From Mycobacterium florentinum (lineage in GTDB: Bacteria; Actinomycetota; Actinomycetes; Mycobacteriales; Mycobacteriaceae): a stretch of 64,000 nt of DNA. Position numbers and translations under genes: made by a program. Positions 1-8,712 of the stretch are shown piece by piece. The stretch spans positions 3,968,001 to 4,032,000 of the forward strand of contig NZ_AP022576.1 of assembly GCF_010730355.1 (NCBI RefSeq), given 5' to 3'. The notes under the pieces are model-generated. The model ran no database searches, was not told the origin of the DNA, and worked only from the letters and a program-made list of their open reading frames with translations. Each line of letters starts with the position of its first letter. Within the stretch, counting starts at the first letter, position 1.

Positions 1-3000
1 CATGCGCATGATCCGGTCGTGGAAGAGGTGAGTCTGCACCACACAGCCGCGGTTGACGGTTGCCCCGTCGCCCAGCGTGACGAGATCTGCCTCAGGGAGC
101 CAATAGGTTTCGCACCAGACGCCGCGCCCGATCCGGGCGCCCAGCATACGCAGCCACATGTTCAGGGCCGGTGTGCCGCTGGCCGCTCGGGCGAACCACG
201 GTGCGGCCAGGGTCTCGACGAACGTATCGGCGACTTCGTTGCGCCAGACGAACGACGACCAGAGCGGAAATTCGCCGGCCCGGATCCGGCCGACCAGAAG
301 CCATTTCGCGATGATCGTGATTACAGCGGCGATCGCACCCGCCGCCAGCAGCACCAGACCGCCGCCCAACGCCGCCCACCAGATGCCGAATATCTGTGCC
401 AGCGCCTGCAATCCGCCCAGCACGGCCAGCCCGATCGCGACCGATACGATCACCGGCAGCAACCGGAACGTCTCGACCAACGCTCGCATCACCTTCAGTC
501 GTTGCGGCGGGTCGTAGGTGGTTGCCGCGTCGGCCTCGGCCGGGCGACGTCGCAGCCGCATCGGCGGGCTGCCCAGCCAGGACGAGCCGCGCTTGGCCTT
601 GGGCGGCGCGGCCGACAGCACCGCCACCAGTCCGTCGTCGGGCACCCGGCGGCCGGGCTGGGTGATGCCGGAATTGCCGAGGAACGCGCGCCTGCCGACG
701 GTCGTCGTCGCCGCGTAGATCCACCCACCGCCCAGCTCGTAGGACGCGACCATCGTGTCGTCGGCCAGGAACGCGCCGTCCTCGATCACGGCGAACTTCG
801 GCGTCAGCAACACCGTCGAGATCTCGGTGCCCTGGCCGACTTTCGCGCCCAGCAGCCGCAGCCACGTCGGCGTCAGCAGGCCGGCATAGAGCGGGAACAG
901 ATAGTTACGCGCGGCGTCCATCAGGCGCTCGGTGGCCCACAGCTGCCACCCGGCGCGACTGCGCACCGGGTGATAGCCCTCGCGCAACCCGAGCGACAAC
1001 ACCCGCACCGCGAGCACCGTCAGCAGGGCGTACATCGCGAGCGCGGCCAGCGTCGCCACCGGGGTCCACAGCAGCGCCGGGACCACGGCCTGCGACAGCC
1101 GGTGGGTGTGCCGCACGGCAAGCCCGATGACCGCGAGGCCGCTCGCCACCGCGATCAGCGGCAGCGCCCCCAGCAGTGCCGACGTCAGCCCGTACATGGC
1201 GACCCAATGCGTTCGGCGCGGTGGCCGCTCGTCCGGCCACGGGTGGTTGACCCGGCCGGACTTCACCGCCGGCGAGCCCTTCCAGTACTGGCCGTTCTTG
1301 ATCTTGTCGAGCACACCCGCGCCCGGTGCCACGTCGGCGTTCTTGCCGACGACCGCGCCGGGCAGCAACGTGCTGCGGGCACCGACCGTCGCATCGTTGC
1401 CGATCGTGATCTCGCCGACGTGGAACGCGTCCCCGTCGACCCAGTGACCACACAGGTCGACTTCGGGTTCGACCGCGCAGCGGTGGCCGAGGGTGAGCAA
1501 TCCGGTGACCGGCGGCAGCGAATGCAGGTCGACACCCTTGCCGATGTTGGATCCGAGCGCGCGGGCGTAGTACACCAGCCACGGCGCCCCGGACAGGTTG
1601 TGCGCGCCGCTGGCCTCGGCGAGCCGCTCGGTGAACCAGATCCGCAGGTGTACCGACCCGCCGCGGCGATAGGTTCCCGGTCGCACGTTCCACAGCAGAA
1701 TCCGCGCGCACAGCACCGCGATTCCCATCCGGCCCAACGGCGTGACAAACAGAAGGAATGCCACCGCGATCAGCCACCAGTTCACCGCCACGGTCCACGG
1801 CACCACGTGCAGGGCGCGGGCGACCTTGTTGCCCAGCGCCAGCCACGTCAACCACGGCAGCGCCGCCAGCGACGCCAACGGCACGGCCAGCAGGGTCTGC
1901 GCGAACCGCGTCAGCCACGGCGTCGGGGAGACCGTCCGCTCGGCGACCTCCGGCGGCGCCTCGAGTTCGTCGAGGAATCCGGCGAGCGAGCCTAGCCGGG
2001 GGTGGTCGTACAGATCGGCGACCGTGACTTGGGGGTACTGCCGGCGCAGCGCGGCGACAAGTTGCGCGGCGGCCAGCGAGCCGCCGCCGAGGGCGAAGAA
2101 GTCCGCCTCGACGGTATCGACCGCCGCGCCGAGCAAATCCCGCCACAACCCGGCCAGCCAGCCGGTCGTGCCGCCCAGGTCGACGGCTTGGTCCGACTCG
2201 CCACCCGGCGGCGGCCAGGGCAGCGCGTCGCGGTCCACCTTGCCCGACGTGCGGGTGGGCAGCTCCTCGACCCGGACCAGCCGCGGCACCAGCGAGGCCG
2301 GCAGCTGCGCGGCGAGCCGGGTGCGCGCCTCGCCGAGATCGAACTCCGGATCCGCGCTGACGAGGTAGCCGACCAATACCGGTGTGCCGGTGGCGGTGTG
2401 GCGCACCGCGGCCGCTCCGCCGCTGACCCCGGGCAGGTGCACCAGCGCCGAGTCGACCTCGCCCAGCTCGATCCGCCGGCCCCCGACCTTGACCTGGTCG
2501 TCGCTGCGTCCGCAGAAATACAGCCCGTCCTGTTCGAGCCGGACCAGATCGCCGCTGCGATACGCGCGCGCCCAGCCCAGCGACGGCATCGCGGCGTACT
2601 TCTCGGCGTCCTTTTCCTTGTCCAGATAGCGGGCCAGCCCGACGCCGCCGATCACCAGTTCACCGACATCGCCGTAGGCGACCGGCAGACAGTCGCCGTC
2701 GACGACGGCCAGGTCCCAACCGGGCAGCGGCAGCCCGATGCTGATCGGCCCGCTGCCGCCGAGTCTCGCCGCGCACGCGACCACCGTGGCCTCGGTCGGG
2801 CCGTAGGTGTTCCAGACTTCCCGGCCGTCGACGGCGAGCCGCTCGACCAGCTCCGGCGGGCAGGCCTCGCCGCCAAAGATCAACAGCCGCACCGCTTCCA
2901 GCGCCTCGCTGGGCCACAGCGCGGCCAGTGCCGGCACCGTCGAAACCACGGTGACGTCGCGGGTGACCAGCCAGGGACCCAGGTCCATGCCGCTGCGCAC

Positions 3001-3690
3001 CAGCGAGCGCGGTGCGGGAACCAGACAGGCACCGTGGCGCCAGGCCAGCCACATTTCCTCGCACGACGCGTCGAAAGCCACTGACAGCCCGGCCAGTACC
3101 CGATCACCGGGCCCAATCGGGTTGTCCTGCAAGAACATCTGCGCCTCGGCGTCGACGAACGCGGCGGCGCTGCGGTGAGTCACCGCGACACCCTTTGGCG
3201 TGCCGGTCGATCCGGACGTGAAGATGATCCAGGCGTCGTCGCGGCCCAACGGCGCCGTGGCCCGCCAGCCCCGCGACAAGCCGACGCCCCGGAGCAGGCC
3301 CGCCTCGGTGATGACGCCCACGACGCCGGCCTCACCGAACACCAACTCGGCGCGTTCGTCGGGATCGTCGGCGTCCACGGGCACGTACGCCGCGCCGGTG
3401 GCCAGCGTCGACAGGATCGCGACGTACAGCGCGTAGCTGCCCGACGGCATCCGGATCCCGATCCGGTCGCCGCGCCCGATGCCCCGGGCGGCCAGCCACT
3501 CCACGCTGGCCTCGATGTCGCCGATCAGTTCGTTGTAGGTGAGCTGCACGGTGCCGTCGTCGATGGCCGTCGCGTCCGGGTAGCGCGCGGCGGTCTCATA
3601 GAGGATGTCGATCAGCGTGCGCGGGCTTGGTGCGGCGGGCGACAGCGTGTACTGCGCAGGGACTCGTGCTGGGACAGGGGCTATCGCCAC
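1..3690 (-). CDS. Pls/PosA-type single-module non-ribosomal peptide synthetase, 3' end outside window
   Basis: The minus-strand frame from GTG 3690 is open to base 1, giving at least 1230 residues, so the C-terminus is outside the window. Reading it, I see an adenylation domain first: core P-loop IIFTSGSTGTPKG near residue 150 and NTYGPTEATV near residue 290. A carrier domain follows, with its phosphopantetheine serine in FALGGGSLAA near residue 536. After that come several hydrophobic stretches (about 570-660) and then hexapeptide-repeat, left-handed beta-helix sequence such as ITIGNDATVGARSTLLPGAVVG. This A-PCP-membrane order is that of epsilon-polylysine synthetase (Pls) and PosA-like proteins. 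They join amino acids without a condensation domain, using membrane-embedded acyltransferase-like domains. No obvious RBS precedes GTG 3690, so the start is tentative. The substrate cannot be read reliably. Confidence 0.85.
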   Translation of the reverse strand, partial: MAIAPVPARVPAQYTLSPAAPSPRTLIDILYETAARYPDATAIDDGTVQLTYNELIGDIEASVEWLAARGIGRGDRIGIRMPSGSYALYVAILSTLATGAAYVPVDADDPDERAELVFGEAGVVGVITEAGLLRGVGLSRGWRATAPLGRDDAWIIFTSGSTGTPKGVAVTHRSAAAFVDAEAQMFLQDNPIGPGDRVLAGLSVAFDASCEEMWLAWRHGACLVPAPRSLVRSGMDLGPWLVTRDVTVVSTVPALAALWPSEALEAVRLLIFGGEACPPELVERLAVDGREVWNTYGPTEATVVACAARLGGSGPISIGLPLPGWDLAVVDGDCLPVAYGDVGELVIGGVGLARYLDKEKDAEKYAAMPSLGWARAYRSGDLVRLEQDGLYFCGRSDDQVKVGGRRIELGEVDSALVHLPGVSGGAAAVRHTATGTPVLVGYLVSADPEFDLGEARTRLAAQLPASLVPRLVRVEELPTRTSGKVDRDALPWPPPGGESDQAVDLGGTTGWLAGLWRDLLGAAVDTVEADFFALGGGSLAAAQLVAALRRQYPQVTVADLYDHPRLGSLAGFLDELEAPPEVAERTVSPTPWLTRFAQTLLAVPLASLAALPWLTWLALGNKVARALHVVPWTVAVNWWLIAVAFLLFVTPLGRMGIAVLCARILLWNVRPGTYRRGGSVHLRIWFTERLAEASGAHNLSGAPWLVYYARALGSNIGKGVDLHSLPPVTGLLTLGHRCAVEPEVDLCGHWVDGDAFHVGEITIGNDATVGARSTLLPGAVVGKNADVAPGAGVLDKIKNGQYWKGSPAVKSGRVNHPWPDERPPRRTHWVAMYGLTSALLGALPLIAVASGLAVIGLAVRHTHRLSQAVVPALLWTPVATLAALAMYALLTVLAVRVLSLGLREGYHPVRSRAGWQLWATERLMDAARNYLFPLYAGLLTPTWLRLLGAKVGQGTEISTVLLTPKFAVIEDGAFLADDTMVASYELGGGWIYAATTTVGRRAFLGNSGITQPGRRVPDDGLVAVLSAAPPKAKRGSSWLGSPPMRLRRRPAEADAATTYDPPQRLKVMRALVETFRLLPVIVSVAIGLAVLGGLQALAQIFGIWWAALGGGLVLLAAGAIAAVITIIAKWLLVGRIRAGEFPLWSSFVWRNEVADTFVETLAAPWFARAASGTPALNMWLRMLGARIGRGVWCETYWLPEADLVTLGDGATVNRGCVVQTHLFHDRIMRM

Positions 3691-3759
3691 CCCACGAAAA
3701 TACTGGAGTCTCGGCGCCGCGCCGGCAAGCGCTTGCGGCGTGTGGGGACTGGGTGCGTC

Positions 3760-4419
3760 TCAGGCGGTGCGGCGTTGCTCGAGCCAGTCGGCCAGCGAGC
3801 GCCCCGCGTCCAGGACATGGCGTTCGGCAATCGTGCGGGACCGCTCGACGTCCTTGTCGCCCAGCGCGTCGAGCAGCTCCCGGTGCTCGTCGAGCGAATG
3901 TTTCTCGTGGTCGGGAAACAGCGTGAGGAAGTTGCTCGGCACCACCCGCGCGGCCTGCTTGATCTGCGTCATCAGCCGCGGGGAGTGGGCGGCGCGGTGG
4001 ATCTTCTGGTGAAAGTGCCAGTTGGCCTCACCGATGCTGTCGTCACCGGAGCGCGCCGCCACGTCCGCGGCGAGCTCGCGCAGCATGTCGAGCTCGCCCG
4101 GTTCGATGCGTTGGGCCGCCCAGGCCGCGGCTTGTCCGGTGAGAACGCCGAGGATCGTGAAGCTGTCCATCACATCGGTGGGGCTGATGCCGATCACGGT
4201 GACGCCGCTACGGGGCGCGACCTGCACCAAACCTTCGTAGGAGAGTTCCAGCAGCGCCTCGCGGACCGGCGTCCGGCTGGTGGCGAACTCGGCGGTGATG
4301 GCGTCGAGGTCGACCCGCGCGCCGGCGGGCAGGGTGCCGGTCAGGATCCGGTCCCGCAGCTCGCGGGCGGCCCGTTCGCGCACGGTGCCGGAGATGTCGA
4401 TCCCAGGGGTCGAAGCCAT
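3760..4419 (-). CDS. GntR/FadR-subfamily transcriptional regulator (FCD domain)
   Basis: This is a 219-residue regulator. Its N-terminal winged helix (about residues 10-75) carries the GntR recognition signature TSRTPVREALLEL. The all-helical FCD effector domain follows, with the usual histidines (HFHQKIHRAAH and RHV near the C-terminus) that bind a metal and acid ligands in this family. It lies between the NRPS gene (same strand) and a divergent LLM monooxygenase operon, and a palindrome (4453-4472) sits in the shared intergenic region. It probably represses the divergent operon, releasing it on binding a carboxylic acid or CoA-type ligand. That role is inferred from context. Confidence 0.88.
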   Translation of the reverse strand: MASTPGIDISGTVRERAARELRDRILTGTLPAGARVDLDAITAEFATSRTPVREALLELSYEGLVQVAPRSGVTVIGISPTDVMDSFTILGVLTGQAAAWAAQRIEPGELDMLRELAADVAARSGDDSIGEANWHFHQKIHRAAHSPRLMTQIKQAARVVPSNFLTLFPDHEKHSLDEHRELLDALGDKDVERSRTIAERHVLDAGRSLADWLEQRRTA

Positions 4420-4452
4420 CCGGGAATGCTATCAAACGGCACACCTCACATT

Positions 4453-4472
4453 TGATATCTGAAATATCAGAT
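4453..4472. promoter_or_regulatory. Probable GntR-regulator operator (nested palindromes)
   Basis: Two overlapping perfect inverted repeats lie here: TGATAT-CTGAA-ATATCA (4453-4469) and ATCTGA-AATA-TCAGAT (4457-4472). The stretch is AT-rich against a GC-rich background. It is 34 bases upstream of the GntR start and 14 bases upstream of the divergent monooxygenase start. That is where a FadR-type repressor would control both genes. Binding by the neighbouring GntR protein is inferred. Confidence 0.6.
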
Positions 4473-4486
4473 GTTAGGTTTCGAAC

Positions 4487-5872
4487 ATGGCTGATCCACG
4501 ACACGACAAGATGGCCCTCGTTGCTTTCATGCAGGCGGGCAGCACCTCGGTGTACGCGGGCTCATGGCGGCACCCCGCGACCGAACACGGCTACCTGGAC
4601 GCCTCCTACTACGCCAAGATCGGCCGCCAGCTCGAAGAAGGCCGCTTCGACCTGATGTTCTTCGACGATCGCCTGGCAATGCCGGGCGTCTACGGCGGGT
4701 CGGTGGACGACGCGGTGTCCTACGGCGCACGGCCGGTCAAGCTGGACCTCGGCGTCGTGCTCGGCGTGCTGGCCGAGGCCACGTCGCGCATCGGACTCGG
4801 GGCCACCTACTCGACCACGTATTACCAACCGTTCCACGTCGCCCGGACCTTCGCGACACTCGATCACCTGTCGGCCGGGCGGGCCGCCTGGAACGTGGTC
4901 ACGTCGGTCAACGACAGCGAGGCACAGAACTTCGGGGTCAACGCGCACCTGGGCCACGACGAGCGATACGACCGCGCTGACGAATTCATGGACGTGGTGA
5001 CGGGCCTCTGGGACACCTGGGAGGACGACGCGATCCTGCACGACCGGGCGAGCGGACACTATGCGGACCCGGGCAAGGTGCACGAGCTGGGCCATGTGGG
5101 GCAGTACTTCTCCGTTCGTGGACCGCTGACCGTGCCCCGCACCCCGCAGGGCCGGCCGGTCATCATCCAGGCCGGCTCTTCGGGCCGTGGTCGTGAATTC
5201 GCCTCGCGCTGGGCGGAATTGATCTTCACCGGGGATCCGGGCATCGAGGTGGCGCGCAGTCACTATGCGGATCAGAAAGAACGCATTGCCGAGGCCGGGC
5301 GTGATCCTGCCTCGGTACGGATCTGCCCGATGGCCTACGCTGTGGTAGGCGAGTCCGAGGCCCACGCCAAGGAGCGCGAAGCCCTGTTCCTCAACGATCT
5401 GGTTCACCCCATGGCATCGCTGACATTGTTGTCGGAGTTGATGAATTACGACTTCGCGCAACACGATCTGGACGATCCCGTCACCGACGAGCTGATCGCT
5501 TCGTCCTCCGGGATCCGGGGACTGGTGCACAACCTCCGCAACCACATATCTTCTGGGGGCGGCGGACGCCCTGTGACCGTCCGTGATCTGGCGGGTCATC
5601 GCGCGACGCTGCTGCAGGGTCCCCGCTTCGTCGGCACCGGCGAGCAGGTCGCCGATCAGATGGCGGAGTGGTTCGAAAGCCGCGCCTGCGACGGTTTTGT
5701 CCTGGCGGCAACGCATCTGCCCGGCGCATTCGAAGACGTCGTGCGGATGGTGGTTCCGCAGCTACAACGACGGGGGCTGTTCCGCACCGAGTACGAGTCC
5801 TCGACATTGCGGGGACACCTTGGGCTGCAACGGCCCTCGAACGCACACGTGGTTGCCGATGCAAATGCTTGA
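4487..5872 (+). CDS. LLM-class flavin-dependent monooxygenase (NtaA/SnaA/DszA family)
   Basis: The 461-residue TIM-barrel luciferase-like protein matches the NtaA/SnaA/DszA group in length and motifs: an early FMAGSTSVYAGSW-like strand, FFDDRLAMP, the long segment HVARTFATLDHLSAGRAAWNVVTS, and GRPVIIQAGSSGRGREFAS. Members use reduced FMN from a separate reductase to oxygenate sulfones, chelators or xenobiotic amines. No flavin reductase gene is adjacent. The 3' end overlaps the CoA-transferase by 14 bases, so translation is probably coupled. A palindromic operator lies just upstream. The substrate is unknown. Confidence 0.88.
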   Translation: MADPRHDKMALVAFMQAGSTSVYAGSWRHPATEHGYLDASYYAKIGRQLEEGRFDLMFFDDRLAMPGVYGGSVDDAVSYGARPVKLDLGVVLGVLAEATSRIGLGATYSTTYYQPFHVARTFATLDHLSAGRAAWNVVTSVNDSEAQNFGVNAHLGHDERYDRADEFMDVVTGLWDTWEDDAILHDRASGHYADPGKVHELGHVGQYFSVRGPLTVPRTPQGRPVIIQAGSSGRGREFASRWAELIFTGDPGIEVARSHYADQKERIAEAGRDPASVRICPMAYAVVGESEAHAKEREALFLNDLVHPMASLTLLSELMNYDFAQHDLDDPVTDELIASSSGIRGLVHNLRNHISSGGGGRPVTVRDLAGHRATLLQGPRFVGTGEQVADQMAEWFESRACDGFVLAATHLPGAFEDVVRMVVPQLQRRGLFRTEYESSTLRGHLGLQRPSNAHVVADANA

Positions 5873-7049
5873 CGGTGTGCGAGTCCTCGACCTCGCGACC
5901 TTGGCCGCCGCCCCGCTGGTCGCGACCTACCTGGGTGAGTTCGGCGCCGACGTGATCAAGGTCGAAGACCCACGGCATGGCGATCCGATCCGAGGGTGGG
6001 GCAATCAGCGCGAAGACGTCGGGCTGATGTGGAAGTCCTTGTCGCGCAACAAGCGAGCGATCACGCTGGACCTGCGCTGCGCCGAAGGACAGGCGATGGT
6101 GCGTCGGCTGGTCGAGCATGCCGATGTCGCCATTTTCAACACCCGGCCGCAGACGTTGCGCAAATGGGGCCTGGACTACGAGAACCTGCGCGCGGTCAAC
6201 GACCGGATCGTGATGCTGCACATCACGGGATACGGGTTGACCGGGCCGAAGAGCGAACGCCCGGGCTTCGGCACGCTCGGCGAGGCGATGAGCGGGTTCG
6301 CGCACATCACCGGCCAGGCCGGCGGCCCGCCCACGCTGCCGCCCTTCATGCTGGCCGACGGCGTCGCCTCACTGAACGCCACCTACGCGGTGATGATGGC
6401 GCTGTACCACCGCGACGTGCATGGTGCGCCGGGCCAGCTGATCGACGTCAACCTGATCGACCCGCTGGCCCGCCTGCTCGAGCAGACGCTGCTGGGCTAT
6501 GACCAATTGGGCTTGGTCCCCGAGCGGGCCGGAAACCGTTGGGACATTTCGGCGCCGCGCAACACCTACCGCACCGCGGACGGGCGGTGGCTCGCCATGT
6601 CCGGCAGCTCACCCGCGCTGGCGTTGCGGGTGTTTCGCGCGATCGGCCGAGACGACCTGCTGTCGGACCCCGACTTCTCCGACCCGCAGCGGCGGCTGGC
6701 CCGGGCCCGTGAGGTCGACTCCGTGGTCGCGGATTGGGTTGCCACCAAGACTCTTTCGGAGGCGATGCAGACGTTCGAAGCCCACGAGGTCGCCGCGGCC
6801 CCCGTCTACGACATCCGCGATCTGGTCGCCGACGAACAACTGGCCCATCGGGAGGTGTTCATCTCGGTCTCCGATGACCAGCTCGGGGCGATGACGGTGC
6901 AGGCCCCGGTCCCGCGTTTCTCGTCGGCGTCCGGGACGGTCGGCCATCTCGGCCCCGGCCTCGGTGAACACAACGCCGAAGTCTACAGCGAGCTACTCGG
7001 ATTGACCCCCAACGAGATTGACGACCTGCACGCCCGTGGCGTGTTGTGA
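5859..7049 (+). CDS. CaiB/BaiF-family (class III) CoA-transferase
   Basis: This 396-residue protein begins MQMLDGVRVLDLA, the standard class III CoA-transferase N-terminus. It carries GADVIKVEDPRHGDPIR, the conserved LSRNKRAITLDL strand and the catalytic-region aspartate near residue 167 (MLADGVASLNA). The family moves CoA between carboxylic acids, usually succinyl- or acetyl-CoA to a substrate. The start was set at ATG 5859, overlapping the monooxygenase stop; ATG 5865 is possible. Lying between an LLM monooxygenase and a CitE-type lyase, it probably activates an oxygenation product as a CoA ester. Confidence 0.9.
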   Translation: MQMLDGVRVLDLATLAAAPLVATYLGEFGADVIKVEDPRHGDPIRGWGNQREDVGLMWKSLSRNKRAITLDLRCAEGQAMVRRLVEHADVAIFNTRPQTLRKWGLDYENLRAVNDRIVMLHITGYGLTGPKSERPGFGTLGEAMSGFAHITGQAGGPPTLPPFMLADGVASLNATYAVMMALYHRDVHGAPGQLIDVNLIDPLARLLEQTLLGYDQLGLVPERAGNRWDISAPRNTYRTADGRWLAMSGSSPALALRVFRAIGRDDLLSDPDFSDPQRRLARAREVDSVVADWVATKTLSEAMQTFEAHEVAAAPVYDIRDLVADEQLAHREVFISVSDDQLGAMTVQAPVPRFSSASGTVGHLGPGLGEHNAEVYSELLGLTPNEIDDLHARGVL

Positions 7050-7062
7050 CAGAAGGAAACTT

Positions 7063-7971
7063 GTGACTGGTCTGCTCCGTCGTTCCGAACTCGCGGTGCC
7101 CGCGTGCAACGACAACATGTTCGAGAAAGGCGCCAAGTGCGGCGCGGATTTGGTGTTCCTCGACCTCGAGGATGCGACCCCGGCCGGCGCTAAAGTGGAA
7201 TCACGCGCCAAGGTCATCGCTGCACTCAACGACATCGACTGGGGCCGAACCGCACGCGCCATCCGAATCAACGGCCTGGACACCCAGTGGTGTCACGACG
7301 ACGTCATCGACGTCGTCAGCAAGGCCGGTGAGAACCTCGACACCATCATCGTCCCGAAGGCGCGCAAGGCGCGTGATGTCTGGTGGGTAGACGTGCTACT
7401 GACTCAGCTCGAGTCGAAACTTGGTCTTAGTAACCAGATTCGGCTCGAGGTTCTGATCGAGGAAGTGGAAGGCCTCGCCAATGCGGAGGAGATCGCTGCG
7501 GCCAGCCCTCGCCTGGATGCGTTGATCTTCGGGGTCGGCGACTTCTCGTTGTCGCAGGGCGCGCGGGTGGACACCAACTTCGTCCCGCTCGGCGAATACC
7601 CTGGCGAGTTCTGGGCTTACGCGCGCAACAAGGTGATCGTCGCGGCGCGCATCGCCGGCATCGACGCGATCGACGCGCCCTATCCCGACTACCGCGACCT
7701 GTCGGGTTACGAGCGTGACGCGCGGCGCGCGTCGCTGCTCGGCTACACCGGCAAGTGGGCCATCCATCCCGACCAGGTGCCCGTCGCCAACGGTGTCTTC
7801 GCCCCGACCGCCGACGAGATCGCCCGGGCTGAAGCCAATATCGCCGCCTACCGGGAGGCCGAGGCCAAGGGCCGCGGCGCGGTCGGAGTCAACGGTGTGC
7901 TGGTCGACGCCGCCCACGTGAAACAGGCCGAGCAGACGCTGGCACGCGCCGCTCTGATCAAGGGAAACTAG
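7063..7971 (+). CDS. HpcH/HpaI aldolase / CitE-like CoA-ester lyase
   Basis: A 302-residue CitE-type TIM-barrel protein. It shows RRSELAVPACNDNMFEKG, the signature DLVFLDLEDATPAGAKVESR-type strand, the acidic magnesium ligand region LEVLIEEVEGLANAEEI and IFGVGDFSLSQG. Relatives split or form 3-hydroxy- or malyl-CoA-type esters. GTG 7063 is chosen because AGAAGGAA (7051-7058) sits at the right distance; the upstream in-frame start lies inside the CoA-transferase. It follows the CoA-transferase by 13 bases and probably acts on the CoA ester that enzyme makes. Confidence 0.88.
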   Translation: MTGLLRRSELAVPACNDNMFEKGAKCGADLVFLDLEDATPAGAKVESRAKVIAALNDIDWGRTARAIRINGLDTQWCHDDVIDVVSKAGENLDTIIVPKARKARDVWWVDVLLTQLESKLGLSNQIRLEVLIEEVEGLANAEEIAAASPRLDALIFGVGDFSLSQGARVDTNFVPLGEYPGEFWAYARNKVIVAARIAGIDAIDAPYPDYRDLSGYERDARRASLLGYTGKWAIHPDQVPVANGVFAPTADEIARAEANIAAYREAEAKGRGAVGVNGVLVDAAHVKQAEQTLARAALIKGN

Positions 7972-8051
7972 CGTTACCTGATTGGGGGCGTTCAGAAGGG
8001 GTAACCCGATGATTACCAATTCTACTGACGCCCAATAGAAGGGGGCTCGAC

Positions 8052-8207
8052 GTGATTGTCTTAGGCATCATCCTGGTGGTCATCGGTTATTTCGCCGTCA
8101 TCCCGATTCTGGAAACGATAGGTGGCATCCTGGTGCTTATCGGCGTGGTCTTGTGGATCCTCGGGGCCGTCGGGCGTCCGGTGGGTGGCCGCAAGGTGTG
8201 GTTTTAG
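8052..8207 (+). CDS. Small two-segment membrane protein (DUF6131-like)
   Basis: GTG 8052 opens a 51-residue protein made almost entirely of two hydrophobic segments (about residues 1-17 and 24-39) followed by a basic tail GRPVGGRKVWF. This shape and the wording LGIILVVIGYFAV resemble the small DUF6131-type membrane proteins common in mycobacteria. AGAAGGGGG-type sequence (8037-8046) provides an RBS. It stands alone between the CitE-like gene and a decayed DJ-1 gene. Its function is unknown. Confidence 0.6.
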   Translation: MIVLGIILVVIGYFAVIPILETIGGILVLIGVVLWILGAVGRPVGGRKVWF

Positions 8208-8229
8208 CGCTTAGCGCACAAGCTGTTTC

Positions 8230-8530
8230 GATGCGTTGCCGGTGTTGCGGTGCCGACTCCGGCCGGCTGCTTGTCGCGGCCCTGGCGTCGGGTAAACCCG
8301 TTCGCGGGCTACCGCGTCACCGCCTTCACCAACGACGAAGAGGACGGCGTCGGACTCCGCGAGAAGGCGCCCTGGACGGTCGAGGACGAACTGGTCAAGT
8401 TGGGCATCGACTTCGTTCGCGGCGACATGTGAAACCGTTCACGGTCGTGGACCGCAATCTCTACACGGGACAGAACCCCGCCTCGGCCGGACCGCTGGCG
8501 GAGAAGGTACTCGGAGTACTGCCGCGCTGA
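8230..8530 (+). pseudogene. Decayed C-terminal fragment of a DJ-1/PfpI-type (HchA-like) protein
   Basis: Pieces of one protein are split over two reading frames. GRLLVAALASGKPVRG is in the frame ending at 8530. FAGYRVTAFTNDEEDGVGLR and KAPWTVEDELVKLGIDFVRG are in the frame ending at 8432. The first frame then resumes with VVDRNLYTGQNPASAGPLAEKVL. Joined, they read like the C-terminal third of class I glutamine-amidotransferase-like DJ-1/PfpI chaperone or deglycase proteins. At least two frameshifts and loss of the N-terminal two-thirds make it non-functional. The 5' border is not sharply defined. Confidence 0.75.
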
Positions 8531-8567
8531 TCGACCGCCGCCTCGACCAATAGGGGACTTCGAATCC

Positions 8568-8585
8568 GATATCACCGGCGATATC
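8568..8585. promoter_or_regulatory. Palindrome in the leader of the Rieske operon
   Basis: GATATC-ACCGGC-GATATC is an 18-base palindrome with one mismatched pair, lying in the 182-base gap upstream of the first Rieske gene. It may be a regulator site for the large catabolic operon. The cognate regulator is unknown; the MarR protein inside the operon appears to have a different site at 12024-12053. Confidence 0.35.
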
Positions 8586-8673
8586 CCGTTCGAAAACGAC
8601 GTGGCGATTGGGACTGTAGGTCGAGTGCGGCCGGTCAGTATCAACTACTTGCGATTAGCGGTTCGAGGATATA

Positions 8674-8688
8674 CCGTCGGCCCGACGG
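8674..8688. promoter_or_regulatory. Perfect palindrome just upstream of the Rieske operon
   Basis: CCGTCGG-C-CCGACGG is a perfect 15-base palindrome ending 24 bases before the ATG at 8713. It sits just after an AT-rich GGATATAC that could be a -10 element. The position fits an operator overlapping the transcription start. It could instead be a short leader hairpin. Confidence 0.4.
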
Positions 8689-8712
8689 AGTCCTACGGAC
8701 AGGAGTGCGGTC

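Noticed and set aside
19..1995. A 658-codon plus-strand frame over the NRPS C-terminal part
   Set aside because: The minus strand reads a continuous carrier, membrane and hexapeptide region; the plus frame is low-complexity.
8230..8530. Programmed frameshifting in the DJ-1-like gene
   Set aside because: There is no slippery heptamer or structure, and the N-terminal two-thirds is missing, so decay is simpler.
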